DNA of 64,000 nucleotides, taken from contig NZ_CP093311.1 in assembly GCF_024498955.1 (NCBI RefSeq), positions 2,232,001-2,296,000 of the forward strand, read 5' to 3'. The stretch is from Thermomonas paludicola. GTDB lineage: Bacteria > Pseudomonadota > Gammaproteobacteria > Xanthomonadales > Xanthomonadaceae. The position numbers and the translations under genes are program-made. Under the pieces are notes generated by a model. It was given only the letters and a program-made list of their open reading frames with translations, ran no database searches and was not told the origin of the DNA. Shown piece by piece: positions 27,741 through 36,545 of this stretch (position 1 is its first letter; each line of letters begins with the position of its first letter).

Positions 27741-28138
27741 TCGTGGTGGACTCCAACGTGCTGGCGTACCTGTACCTGCCGGGGGAGTTCACCGAGGCGG
27801 CGGAACGGCTGCTCGAAGACGACCCGGACTGGCACGCACCGCTTCTGTGGCGCAGCGAGTTTCGCAACATCCTCGCCGGCTGCCTGCGCCGCGGCACGCT
27901 GGCGCTGGAACAGGCGCAGGCGATCCGGCGCGAGGCGGAATCCCTGCTCGACGGCGCGGAACACGAGCCGGATTCGCGGCGCGTGCTGGAACTCGTGCGC
28001 GCCAGCGACTGCTCGGCCTACGACTGCGAGTTCGTCGTGCTGGCGGAAACGCTGGGCGCGCGTCTGGTCACCATGGACGGGAAGCTGCTCAGGGCGTTCC
28101 CGGCCATCGCCCAGCCGCTGGCGGCGGGCCAGGGCTAG
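27737..28138 (+). CDS. PIN-domain ribonuclease toxin, VapC/FitB type
   Basis: A 133-residue PIN-domain protein, the presumed endoribonuclease toxin of the pair. The acidic catalytic residues are visible: VVDSNVLAYL (first Asp), WRSEFRNILAG (Glu), and SAYDCEFVVLAETLGARLVTMDGKLL (two Asp). Start ATG 27737 is fixed by the ATGA overlap with the antitoxin. The pair is convergent with the symporter gene, 12 bases away. RNA target unknown. Confidence 0.92.
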   Translation: MIVVDSNVLAYLYLPGEFTEAAERLLEDDPDWHAPLLWRSEFRNILAGCLRRGTLALEQAQAIRREAESLLDGAEHEPDSRRVLELVRASDCSAYDCEFVVLAETLGARLVTMDGKLLRAFPAIAQPLAAGQG

Positions 28139-28150
28139 GCGCGGCGCGCC

Positions 28151-29491
28151 TCAGCGCACGATCTCGTCCAGCTTCTCCAGCGCCGACTCGTCCAGGTCCT
28201 TCTCGCCGCTGCGGTGCGCCACCACCACGGCCGTGGCCAGATCGCCGGTGACGTTGAGCGAGGTGCGGCACATGTCGAGGAAGGTGTTGACGCCGATGAT
28301 GATGCCGATGCCATCGGGGTTGATGCCGATGATGCCGCAGATCATCGCGATCACCGGCAGCGAACCAGACGGGATGCCGGCGGTGCCGATGCCCCCCAGG
28401 ATGCACAGCACCAGCACCATCACCTGCTGCGCCAGCGGCAGGTGCAGGCCATAGACCTGGGCCAGGAACAGCACGGTGATTCCCTCGAACAACGCGGTGC
28501 CATGATGATTTGCCGATGCCCCGACGGTCAGCACGAAGCGGCTGACCTTGCGCGGCAGCTTCAGATTCTCTTCCGCCACCCGCAACGTCACCGGCAGGGT
28601 GGCCGTGGACGAGGCCGTGGCAAACGCGGTCAAGGTGGCTTCCTGGGTTTCGCGGAAGAACACGCGGGGCGACATCCCGCCCATCAGCCACACCCACAGC
28701 GGGATCACCACGAAGCCGTGGATGGCCAGCGCCACCAGCACCGTCACCACGAACCACACCAGGCTGTGGATCACGTCCCAACCCAGCTGGAAGGTCAGGT
28801 TGAACATGAACGCCGCCACCGCGTAGGGCGCCAGGCGGATGAACAGCCCAATCAAGTGCATGCAGATTTCGAACAGGCCGTGCATCGCGTTCTTGAAGGC
28901 CTGCGTGCCGGGCGTCGGCTTCATCACCAGGCCGATGCCGATCATCAGCGCGAAGAACACGATGCCCAGCTTCTTGCTGTCGTCGGCCATTGCGCCAACG
29001 ATGTTGTGCGGCACGATGTTGACCAGCAGATCCATCAATCGCAGTTCGTTGCCCTTGCTGACGATTTCGCCGGCCTTGAGCATGTTGCCGCTCAGGGTCT
29101 TGTCCACCAGCGCGGGATCCATGTGCAATCCGGGCTGGAACAGATTGACGCAGACCAGGCCGACGCAGACCGCCGCGGCCGTCACCACCGCCGTGTAAAC
29201 CAGCGTCTTCCAGCCCAGCCGGCCGAGTGAGGCGATATCCCCCAGCTCGGCCACGCCCAGCACCAGTGCGGAGAAGATCAGCGGCACCACCAGCATGAAC
29301 AGCAGGTTGAGGAAGATCTGCCCGAATGGCTTGGTGCCGTAATCGATCACGCCATGGATCCAGGCCGCGTCCAGCGCGGTGGCATGCGCGGCCAAGCCCA
29401 GCCCCGTGCCCAGCACGAAACCGATCAGCACTTTGTAGTGCAAGGGAAGGCCCTTGGCGGGCTTCGCGGCGGTGCTATCAATCGAATGCAT
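28151..29491 (-). CDS. Dicarboxylate/amino acid:cation symporter (DAACS family) with an unusual NHHGT motif
   Basis: A 446-residue inner-membrane secondary transporter of the glutamate/dicarboxylate family. The two re-entrant hairpins are marked by TASSTATLPVTL and GIGTAGIPSGSLPVI; helix 8 carries DMCRTSLNVTGD, which binds acidic substrate and cation. In helix 7 the usual NMDGT reads NHHGT (residues 328-332), removing the conserved Asp/Met. Substrate is probably a C4-dicarboxylate or acidic amino acid, but that change makes the coupling ion uncertain. The upstream frame extends to 29800, but ATG 29491 (MHSIDST) gives the normal length. Confidence 0.88.
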   Translation of the reverse strand: MHSIDSTAAKPAKGLPLHYKVLIGFVLGTGLGLAAHATALDAAWIHGVIDYGTKPFGQIFLNLLFMLVVPLIFSALVLGVAELGDIASLGRLGWKTLVYTAVVTAAAVCVGLVCVNLFQPGLHMDPALVDKTLSGNMLKAGEIVSKGNELRLMDLLVNIVPHNIVGAMADDSKKLGIVFFALMIGIGLVMKPTPGTQAFKNAMHGLFEICMHLIGLFIRLAPYAVAAFMFNLTFQLGWDVIHSLVWFVVTVLVALAIHGFVVIPLWVWLMGGMSPRVFFRETQEATLTAFATASSTATLPVTLRVAEENLKLPRKVSRFVLTVGASANHHGTALFEGITVLFLAQVYGLHLPLAQQVMVLVLCILGGIGTAGIPSGSLPVIAMICGIIGINPDGIGIIIGVNTFLDMCRTSLNVTGDLATAVVVAHRSGEKDLDESALEKLDEIVR

Positions 29492-29540
29492 GTGACGCTC
29501 GCGGAACAAAACAATCCCGAAGCTTAGCAAACGTTTCCGC

Positions 29541-31199
29541 TCATTCCGGGTATAGCGGAGGCAGTAGGGAATGCGCCTGCTGCTTCGTCTCACGCCAGCG
29601 CGCGCCGCCGGCAAACGCCGCGCGCAGGGCGCGCACCGCCATCTGCGCATCACCCCGCCCCCAGCGCGCCGCCTGCAGGCGCTCCACCGCCTCCTGCTGC
29701 GCCGTATCGCCCAGATGCGCGCGCACCGCATCCAGATCGTCAACCGCGACTCTGGCCGCCGCCACGAGCGCACTGCTGATCCGTGCAAGATCGCCGGCAT
29801 CCAGGGCCTTCGACAAAGCGTCTCGCAATGCGGCGGCCGATGCCGGCGCTGGCGTTGTCACCACGCGGCTGGACGTCGTCCCGCTCCACCACCACCCGAT
29901 GATGCCCAGCACCGCCAGCACGCCAGCCGCCAGGCCCCATTCGCGCAGGTGGCGCCGCCACCCTGGATGCACGGGCAGGCCATCGTCGGGGGACACGTCC
30001 ATTGCCGCCGAAGGCGGCGCTGACGCCGCATTCGCGACCGGCGGCAGGGCTGGCGGCGCATCCATGCGGACACCCGCCGCCACCTGCAAGTGCAGGGGCG
30101 GCAGCGTGGAGGCGCGCGCGACGTGATGTTCGGCATCCCACCAGACGATGCGCGGTCCTGGCACGCCCAGCGCACCTGCCTGCGCAGGCACCAGCGCGAC
30201 CGTGCGCCGCACCGTGGTCCGCGGCCGGCCGTTGACGAACTGTTCCATGATTTGCGGCGGTTCGGCGAAGACCTGCACGCTGGAAACGGCGGGGAACTCC
30301 AGTGCCGGAACCTGCGCCGCGGTGGCACCGTCTGCCACCATCTCCACCTCCACCGTCGCGGCCTGCCCCGCCCATGCCTGCTTCGGCGCCTGCAAGTAGC
30401 GCAGTTGCAGGGAATGCAGCGGCAACCACGGCAGTGGCGCGCCGGCAGGGATGGGCAGTACCCGCAAGGTCTGGTCCGGTGCGGCAACCGAGACCTGCTG
30501 CCGGTCGTCTTCGAAAAACTGCCCCGTGAAGCCGCCACCTGTAATGCCGTTCAAACGCGCGCCCGGCAACAGCAGCGGGCCGCTGCGTTCGGGAATCAGC
30601 AGGAAGCGGCGCTCGACCACGCTGTAGCGCCGGCCACCAAGCATGCGCTGGTACTGGATGTCCTCGCCTACCCGTTGCAGGCTGGCGTGTTCTGGCGCCT
30701 CCAGATCCAGTTGCCCGGACAGCAGCGGCACCGCGTAGTTCAGCCGCACCGTCACGCCCACGGATTGCTGCACGTAGGGCTGGGTGGCGTCCACCTCGGT
30801 TTCCACGAAGACATCGGCCTTCGCCGTGGCCGGCTGCACGGCAGGCGGCAGCACCACCAGCCGCAGCGCAGCCGTGGTCGCATTGCCGACGCGCAGCGCC
30901 GGCACGATCAAGATGCCCGGCGCGCGCGGGCGCAGGCCGACCGAGAACACCGAGGTGGTGCTGGACTGCCCATTGACCCGCTCGAAACTGCGCCGAACGG
31001 TTTGCCCGCCGAGGTCGAACACCTGCTGCAGCGGGCTGAAGTCGATTTGCGCAACAGCCTGGTCCGTCTGGATGTTCAGCGCCACCGTTTCGCCATCGGT
31101 GATTTCGGGGCGATCCAACCAGGCACGGGTCTGCGCGGATGCCGGCAGCGCAACCAGGACAAGCCACATCAGCAGAAGCCACGTGAGGCCGCGGATCAC
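29541..31199 (-). CDS. batD: BatD-like protein (aerotolerance operon)
   Basis: A 552-residue exported, membrane-anchored protein of the BatD (oxygen tolerance) family. A signal peptide (…VLVALPASAQT) precedes repeated beta-sandwich modules (RPEITDGETVALNIQTD, ADVFVETEVDATQPYVQQSVGVTVRLNY, VVERRFLLIPERSG), and a C-terminal membrane segment (LAAGVLAVLGIIGWWW, near 420) leads into a cytosolic helical tail. Start is GTG 31199, overlapping the preceding stop as GTGA. It is the last gene of a MoxR/DUF58/vWA operon; such operons support envelope integrity or stress tolerance, with no reaction known. Confidence 0.85.
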   Translation of the reverse strand: MIRGLTWLLLMWLVLVALPASAQTRAWLDRPEITDGETVALNIQTDQAVAQIDFSPLQQVFDLGGQTVRRSFERVNGQSSTTSVFSVGLRPRAPGILIVPALRVGNATTAALRLVVLPPAVQPATAKADVFVETEVDATQPYVQQSVGVTVRLNYAVPLLSGQLDLEAPEHASLQRVGEDIQYQRMLGGRRYSVVERRFLLIPERSGPLLLPGARLNGITGGGFTGQFFEDDRQQVSVAAPDQTLRVLPIPAGAPLPWLPLHSLQLRYLQAPKQAWAGQAATVEVEMVADGATAAQVPALEFPAVSSVQVFAEPPQIMEQFVNGRPRTTVRRTVALVPAQAGALGVPGPRIVWWDAEHHVARASTLPPLHLQVAAGVRMDAPPALPPVANAASAPPSAAMDVSPDDGLPVHPGWRRHLREWGLAAGVLAVLGIIGWWWSGTTSSRVVTTPAPASAAALRDALSKALDAGDLARISSALVAAARVAVDDLDAVRAHLGDTAQQEAVERLQAARWGRGDAQMAVRALRAAFAGGARWRETKQQAHSLLPPLYPE

Positions 31200-32986
31200 A
31201 GCCCGCCTCCACGCCGACGCTGCGCTTCCAGCTGGAAACGCGCACGCAGCAGCGCGCCCGGGTCGTCTGGCACCCGCTGCAGCCATGCCTGGTTGGCCAG
31301 TCTTCGCTCGCGTTGTTCTGCGGTTTCCGGGGGCGCATCCGGATGCCCCGGTCGTTCCCGCTCCCGCTGGCCGGCCTGGCGCTTTTGCAAGGCCTGCTGC
31401 ATGCGCTGACGCTGCGCGTCATTCGCCTGCTGCTGCGCCTGCGCGTCCTGTGGCTTGCCGGCCTGGTTCTGCTGCTGGTTCTGCTGCTGGTTCTGCTGCT
31501 GGTTCTGCTGCTGGTTCTGCTGCTGGTTCTGCTGCTGGTTCTGCTGCTGGTTTTGCTGCTGGTTTTGCTGCTGGCTTTGCTGCTGGCTTTGCTGCTGGCT
31601 TTGCTGCTGGCTTTGCTGCTGGCTTTGCTGCTGGTTCTGCTGCTGGTTCTGCTGCTCCTTCCGCTTCTTTGCTGCCTCCAGCAGGCGCTTGTTGTAGAGG
31701 GCATCGGCCATGCCCGGCTGCAATTTCAATGCGCGATCATAGGCTGCGACCGCCGCATCAAGGTACCCTGCCTGCGCCAGTGCATTGCCGAGGTTGTACT
31801 GCCCATCTGCGTCATGTTGCTGCGAAAACCGCGCAATCGCCTGCTGATATTCCTTGCGCCGGTATGCGGCAATGCCTTCCTGCATGCGCGCGTAGGCAAT
31901 TTGATCGGGGCGCTGCCACAGGCTGCCGCCATGCGCGTCTGCATGCTGGGTCTGTGCTTGCACCGGCGACAGCGGCAACCACAGCGCGCACACCAGCAGC
32001 GCGGCAAACGCTCCGCCCCGTCGGAACAAGGGCAGGCACAACAACAGCACCAGCGGCAGCAGCCAATAGCCATCGTCGCGCCAACGTGCGCTTGTTTCGC
32101 CTCGTGCCGCCGCAGCATCCTCCTGCTGCGGATCCAGCACCTCCAGCGCACGCAGGTCGGCATCGCCCGTCGTGATCTGCCGGTATCGCCCGCCGCCTGC
32201 AGCCGCCAACCGATGCAGCGATGGCGCATCAAGCCGAGCCTGTTGCAATCCTTCCGGCGCGGAAAACACGCCGCCTTGCCCGCTGCCCAAGCCAAGCACC
32301 GAAACGCTGTACCCTGCGGCGCGCGCCCTGGTGGCCTGGGCGATGGCATCGCCATCGGCACGATCGGTCAGCAGCAGGATTTCACCGCGGTCGAAGCCGG
32401 CCTGCCGCAGCAGGCGCTGCGACAAGGCAATCGCGCGATCCGCACGATGACCGTCAGCGGGCATCACCTCCGGCGCCAGCGCATCCAGGAACAGCGCAAC
32501 GTTGGCGGCATCTTCCGTCAGTGGCGCCACGGTGAAGGCATCATCGGCATAAACCACCAGCCCCGCCTGCCCGCCGGCGCGCTCCTGCAGCAGGCTTGCC
32601 AGCTTGGTCCGCGCCTGTGCCAGCCGGTTGGGTGGCAGGTCATGCGCCAGCACTGCGCGCGACAGGTCCAGCACGAGCACCAGCGGTTGCCGCGCCTGCC
32701 ACAGCGGCTGCACGTCCTTGCGCACGCTTGGCCCGGCCAGCGCAAGCACGGACAACAGCAGGCCCAGCAAACCCATCCGATGCGTCCACCTTGCCTGCCT
32801 GCCGTGTAGTTCGGCCGGCGCCAGCAAGTGCGGCAACAGATGCGCATCCACCGCATTCCGCCACGCGCTGCGTTGCCGCATTCGCGCCTGCGCACGCCAC
32901 GCCAACAGCGGCAGCAACGGCAACGCCAGCAACCACCATGGGCGCAGGAAATGCAGCTGGGTGATGTCGCTCAGAAGCGCAGTCAT
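31196..32986 (-). CDS. vWA and TPR protein (BatB/BatC fusion) with a Gln/Asn repeat tail
   Basis: A 596-residue protein. Two N-terminal membrane helices flank a short basic region (PWWLLALPLLPLLAW, about 16-30; MGLLGLLLSVLALAG); a vWA domain follows with a degenerate MIDAS (LDLSRA instead of DxSxS). A membrane segment near 310-340 (WLLPLVLLLCLPLF) leads to TPR helices (AYRRKEYQQAIARFSQQHDADGQYNLGNALAQ, AAVAAYDRALKLQPGMADALYNK), which face the periplasm. Then comes a run of 16 QQQN/QQQS units and a charged tail. The arrangement equals BatB plus BatC in one chain. It overlaps both neighbours by four bases. Confidence 0.88.
   Translation of the reverse strand: MTALLSDITQLHFLRPWWLLALPLLPLLAWRAQARMRQRSAWRNAVDAHLLPHLLAPAELHGRQARWTHRMGLLGLLLSVLALAGPSVRKDVQPLWQARQPLVLVLDLSRAVLAHDLPPNRLAQARTKLASLLQERAGGQAGLVVYADDAFTVAPLTEDAANVALFLDALAPEVMPADGHRADRAIALSQRLLRQAGFDRGEILLLTDRADGDAIAQATRARAAGYSVSVLGLGSGQGGVFSAPEGLQQARLDAPSLHRLAAAGGGRYRQITTGDADLRALEVLDPQQEDAAAARGETSARWRDDGYWLLPLVLLLCLPLFRRGGAFAALLVCALWLPLSPVQAQTQHADAHGGSLWQRPDQIAYARMQEGIAAYRRKEYQQAIARFSQQHDADGQYNLGNALAQAGYLDAAVAAYDRALKLQPGMADALYNKRLLEAAKKRKEQQNQQQNQQQSQQQSQQQSQQQSQQQSQQQNQQQNQQQNQQQNQQQNQQQNQQQNQQQNQQQNQAGKPQDAQAQQQANDAQRQRMQQALQKRQAGQRERERPGHPDAPPETAEQRERRLANQAWLQRVPDDPGALLRARFQLEAQRRRGGGL
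31463..31656. repeat. 12-bp tandem repeat encoding Gln-Gln-Gln-Asn/Ser
   Basis: About 16 nearly identical 12-bp units (CAGCAGCAGAAC on the coding strand) encode alternating Gln triplets with Asn or Ser. The units with Ser form a block of five between Asn-type units, consistent with local duplication. Loss or gain of units keeps the reading frame, so the tail could vary between strains without breaking the protein. Confidence 0.92.
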
Positions 32987-33993
32987 CGGTCACGCCTCCG
33001 CAGCAGCACTGCCAACACGCCCAGGATCACCGCCGCACCCAGCGGCCACGGATAACACTCGATCTTCGGCCGCACTACCTGCCCATGCCGCCGCACCGGT
33101 TCCAGCCGATCTATTTCCGCGTAGATGCCCGCCAGTGCCTCTGTATCCCGTGCCCTGAAGAAATGTCCGCCGGTGGCGTTGGCGATGCGTTGCAGTCCGG
33201 CTTCATCCACCTCGTCGCCACCACCACCCAGCGGCAGGCGAAAGCCGAATACCGACACGGTGCTGCCGTCGCCGCCAAAGGCGATGGTGTGGATGCGCAC
33301 GCCGGCATCGTGGGCGATCTGCGCGGCTTTGTCCGGTGCCAGTACACCGGCGGTATTGACGCCATCGGTCAGCACGATCAGCACGCGCTGCTGCGCGCGC
33401 TGGATCTGCAGCCGCTTGGTGGCCAAGGCGACGGCATCGCCCAAGGCAGTGGCCCGCCCGGCCAACCCCACTGCCGTGCCATCCAGTTGCTGGCGCACGC
33501 TGTCGCGATCAAGCGTCAGTGGCGTCAGTGCGAATGCGCGATCGCCAAACACGATCAGGCCGACCCGATCACCGGCACGCCGATCCAGGAAATCGGCCAG
33601 CACGGCTTTCGCCGCGGTCAGCCGATCCACTGCACGACCACCGAGCTGCATGTCCTCTTCCCCCATGCTGGCCGACAGGTCAACCGCCAACATCAGGTCG
33701 CGCCCCGCCTGCAGCGGCGCCACCGGCGGGCCCAGTTGCTGCGGCCGGGCGGCGGCAACGCACAGCAGGCTCCAGGCCAGCCATGCCAACCACGGGAAAC
33801 CACGCGTCGGTGCAGACGCCACAAGTCCTCCCTCAAGCGTGTGCAGGCGCGCATACCACGGCACGCGCAGTGCATCCCCGTCCTGGGCACGCGCTGGCAG
33901 CAGGCGATAGGCCAGCCACGGCAAGACCACCGCCAGCAACAGCCACGGCCATGCGAAACCATCGATGTGCAGCAGCGCGAAGAGCGTGTTCAT
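32983..33993 (-). CDS. batA: vWA domain membrane protein, BatA-like
   Basis: A 336-residue protein with two N-terminal membrane segments (WPWLLLAVVLPWLAYRLL; PWLAWLAWSLLCVAAA), a vWA domain with intact MIDAS (AVDLSASMGEED, AGRATALGDAV, VLTDGVNTAG), and a C-terminal helix (WPLGAAVILGVLAVLL). The vWA domain would face the cytosol or periplasm depending on topology and binds metal. Overlaps of four bases with both neighbours (ATGA) imply tight co-translation in the Bat operon. Confidence 0.9.
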   Translation of the reverse strand: MNTLFALLHIDGFAWPWLLLAVVLPWLAYRLLPARAQDGDALRVPWYARLHTLEGGLVASAPTRGFPWLAWLAWSLLCVAAARPQQLGPPVAPLQAGRDLMLAVDLSASMGEEDMQLGGRAVDRLTAAKAVLADFLDRRAGDRVGLIVFGDRAFALTPLTLDRDSVRQQLDGTAVGLAGRATALGDAVALATKRLQIQRAQQRVLIVLTDGVNTAGVLAPDKAAQIAHDAGVRIHTIAFGGDGSTVSVFGFRLPLGGGGDEVDEAGLQRIANATGGHFFRARDTEALAGIYAEIDRLEPVRRHGQVVRPKIECYPWPLGAAVILGVLAVLLRRRDR

Positions 33994-34436
33994 GCGCGGC
34001 GCATCCAGTCCAGATAACGCTGGCGGGCAACCACGCGCAGCGCTTCCACCGCAGCCGGATCCACGTCGGGACGAAACCCGCCGTCGCCCAGCAGCGCGCC
34101 CGGCCCGTGGACGAACGCCGGGTGCTTCAAGCCATCATCCAGGAATCGCAGCCACGCCTCGCCGTCCAGCCGATCGGCCTCCGGCTTGATCCGTCGCGCT
34201 GCACGCCGCAGCAGTTCCGACATCGCGGCCACCTGCTGCACGGGCGAACCCGCCCCGGCAACGGCATCGTCGAACAGGCGCAACAGCGCCGCATGCCGAC
34301 GCCGGCGACGGCGCCACAGCCAGCAGCCCACAGCAACCAGCGCGAGCACGCCCGCTGTCACCAGCCACCAGCCCGGCGCCGGTGGCCACCAGGAAGGCGC
34401 CACGCCCGCATGCACGTTCTTCAACGGCAGGGTCAT
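33990..34436 (-). CDS. DUF4381 family membrane protein
   Basis: A 148-residue protein with one N-terminal membrane helix (WWLVTAGVLALVAVGCWLWRR, about 23-43) followed by a basic stretch and a cytosolic helical domain (LLRLFDDAVAGAGSP … AMSELLRRAARRIKP … WLRFLDDGLKHPAFVHGPG). It fits the DUF4381 family always found between DUF58 and BatA genes. Start ATG 34436 overlaps the DUF58 stop as ATGA; the open frame further upstream is inside that gene. Function unknown beyond operon membership. Confidence 0.85.
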   Translation of the reverse strand: MTLPLKNVHAGVAPSWWPPAPGWWLVTAGVLALVAVGCWLWRRRRRRHAALLRLFDDAVAGAGSPVQQVAAMSELLRRAARRIKPEADRLDGEAWLRFLDDGLKHPAFVHGPGALLGDGGFRPDVDPAAVEALRVVARQRYLDWMRRA

Positions 34437-35350
34437 CGCGCGCGCCCCGTCTTCGGCCGATCCAGCAAGCCCAGCCACGCGTCACTGGGGGCATCGCTGG
34501 ACAGCATCTCGGCGCGAATCGCATGCCGCTGCAGCAGTGCCAATGCCACCTGCAGCGGCGCATCGAACGATTGCTTCCAACGCTGGCGCACGCCGGCCGC
34601 ATCCAGCGCCAGTTGCATCCGCTCGCCTGCACCACCCGCAAATGCCAACCGCGCTTGCGGCGGCGTGCGCTCCAGTGGATCGCTCAGCAACAGCACCGTG
34701 CATTCGTGATGCTGGGCCAAGCCTGGCCAAACGACGCCTGGCACCGTTGCGATGCTGCCCGGATCGGCCAATACGATCAGCCTTGACCCTGGCCGCAGCA
34801 GGCGACGCGCATGCTCCAGCGCCGTTGCCAAACCGGCATCGTCCTGCGGAGGCCGTGCGTACCAGCGCACCAGGGCATCCAGCACGCGCAGCGCGCCACG
34901 GGAACCCGCAGCAGGCGCGACGGCCGCTTCGCGCATGCTGCCGCGCAGTGCCGCGATGCGATCACCGTCGCGCGCGGCCAGCCAGGCGGCCAAGGCGCCC
35001 GCGCGCGCGGCCTGCACCGACTTGAAGCGCACCCGGGTACCGAAGTAAAGCGCCGGCGACGTATCAGCAACCAGCAGCGTCAGCCGCTCGCGCTCCGCCT
35101 GGAACAATTTGGTATGCGCCTTGCCGCTGCGCGCGGTAAGGCGCCAGTCAATGTGGCGTGCGTCGTCACCCGGCGCATATTCGCGCGATTCCGCGTATTC
35201 CATGCCGCGCCCACGCAGATTGGACAGCGCATGCCCTTGGTTGCCAAAGCGGCCCTGACGGGCGGCCCGCCGCCCGTGCACCAGGGCGCGCAGCGCAATC
35301 AGCTCGGCAAGGGTTGGCACCACGCCAGCAAGAGAGGCAGCCTCGTTCAT
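34433..35350 (-). CDS. DUF58 domain protein
   Basis: A 305-residue cytosolic protein of the DUF58 family, a relative of vWA domains. Characteristic segments: SNLRGRGMEYAESREYAPGDDARHIDWRLTARSGKAHTKLFQAER, and later LLVADTSPALYFGTRV, where DTSPAL occupies a MIDAS-like position. It pairs with the MoxR ATPase gene 56 bases upstream; such ATPase/DUF58/vWA sets are thought to act as a chaperone for envelope or metal-enzyme assembly. Confidence 0.9.
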   Translation of the reverse strand: MNEAASLAGVVPTLAELIALRALVHGRRAARQGRFGNQGHALSNLRGRGMEYAESREYAPGDDARHIDWRLTARSGKAHTKLFQAERERLTLLVADTSPALYFGTRVRFKSVQAARAGALAAWLAARDGDRIAALRGSMREAAVAPAAGSRGALRVLDALVRWYARPPQDDAGLATALEHARRLLRPGSRLIVLADPGSIATVPGVVWPGLAQHHECTVLLLSDPLERTPPQARLAFAGGAGERMQLALDAAGVRQRWKQSFDAPLQVALALLQRHAIRAEMLSSDAPSDAWLGLLDRPKTGRAR

Positions 35351-35406
35351 CCGTCGCCAGCCTCACCACCGCCGACGCAGATCACGCATTCCCGCACCCT
35401 GCATCT

Positions 35407-36399
35407 TCACGGCAGCGGTACCAGCCTCAGCAGTTCGGCGACCAACCGCTCGCCATCCCAGCCTTCGGCGGTGGCTTCAAAGCTGGGCAGGACACGATGG
35501 CGCAGGACATCGGGCGCGATCGCGCGCACATCCTCGGGCATCACGAAGTCACGCCCCGCCAGCCACGCGCGCGCGCGCGCGCAGCGCTCCAGCGCGATGG
35601 AGCCGCGCGGGCTGGCTCCCCACGCAATGCGACGGGCAAGCGCCGGGTCATAGCGGCCGGCATCACGCGAAGCCAGCACCAGTTCCACCAGATACCGCTC
35701 CAGCGCAGGCGCCATGTGCAGGTCCAGCACCTCGCGCCGGGCGGCGAACACGTCGCCCTGGGTGATTCGCGACGGCGGTGGCGCGGGCGGCAACAAGCTG
35801 TCGCGGGCGCGCTCGCGGGCCAGGCGCAGGATTTCGGTTTCGGCTTCCACTTCCGGGTAGCCGATGCGCACGTACATCAGGAAACGATCCAGCTGCGCTT
35901 CCGGCAGTGGGAACGTGCCTTCCTGCTCGATCGGGTTTTGCGTGGCCATCACCAGGAACAGCGGCGGCAGCGGACAGGTCTGCCGCCCCACCGTGACCTG
36001 GCGTTCGCCCATTGCCTCCAGCAGCGCCGACTGCACTTTGGCAGGTGCGCGGTTGATCTCGTCGGCCAGCAGGATGGAATGGAAGATCGGCCCAGGCTGG
36101 AACTCGAAGCGCCCGTCCTGCGGCCGCCAGACCTCGGTACCGGTCAGATCCGCGGGCAGCAGATCCGGGGTGAATTGAACGCGGGCGAAGTCCGCCTCCA
36201 GCCTGGAGGCCAGGGCCCGGATCGCGGTGGTCTTGGCCAGCCCCGGCGCGCCTTCCACCAGCAAGTGGCCATCGGCCAGCAGCGCAATCAACAGTCGCTC
36301 GACCAGTGCAGGCTGGCCGATGATCTCGCCAGACAGCTCATCTCGCAACGTGCAAAAAACACCGTGCAGGTGCCGGGGGTGCGGGGTACTGGTGTCCAT
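35407..36399 (-). CDS. MoxR-family AAA+ ATPase
   Basis: A 330-residue AAA+ ATPase. Walker A reads GAPGLAKT, Walker B LLADEINRAP, sensor 1 region VMATQNPIEQEGTFPLPEAQLDRF, and the C-terminal lid includes SPRGSIALERCARARAWLAGRDFVMPEDV. These are hallmarks of the MoxR subgroup. It is the first gene of the Bat operon. Start ATG 36399 (MDTSTPHP) is preferred over the upstream frame to 36471, which overlaps the promoter region and lacks homology-like sequence. Confidence 0.94.
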   Translation of the reverse strand: MDTSTPHPRHLHGVFCTLRDELSGEIIGQPALVERLLIALLADGHLLVEGAPGLAKTTAIRALASRLEADFARVQFTPDLLPADLTGTEVWRPQDGRFEFQPGPIFHSILLADEINRAPAKVQSALLEAMGERQVTVGRQTCPLPPLFLVMATQNPIEQEGTFPLPEAQLDRFLMYVRIGYPEVEAETEILRLARERARDSLLPPAPPPSRITQGDVFAARREVLDLHMAPALERYLVELVLASRDAGRYDPALARRIAWGASPRGSIALERCARARAWLAGRDFVMPEDVRAIAPDVLRHRVLPSFEATAEGWDGERLVAELLRLVPLP

Positions 36400-36493
36400 C
36401 CTGATCCTCTTGCCGGGCGCTGGTTTGACCACGCACGCCGGCAAAGGTTCGCACGCCGTGTTGCGCCACATGGAAAGTTTGCATGTTGCAACA

Positions 36494-36523
36494 AAAAACG
36501 GGAGCCCTGCGGCTCCCGTTTTT
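36494..36523 (-). terminator. Intrinsic terminator of the pil operon
   Basis: A hairpin with arms AAAAACGGGAGCC and GGCTCCCGTTTTT (13 bp, loop of four) lies 23 bases after the pilQ stop and is flanked by T-runs on both strands. It should end pilMNOPQ transcription. Confidence 0.9.
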
Positions 36524-36545
36524 GACTCTTGCCTGCCGCCCCAGA

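Noticed and set aside
31463..31656. Possible CRISPR-like repeat array
   Set aside because: Units are 12 bp, directly adjacent without spacers, and encode in-frame Gln/Asn; it is a coding tandem repeat.
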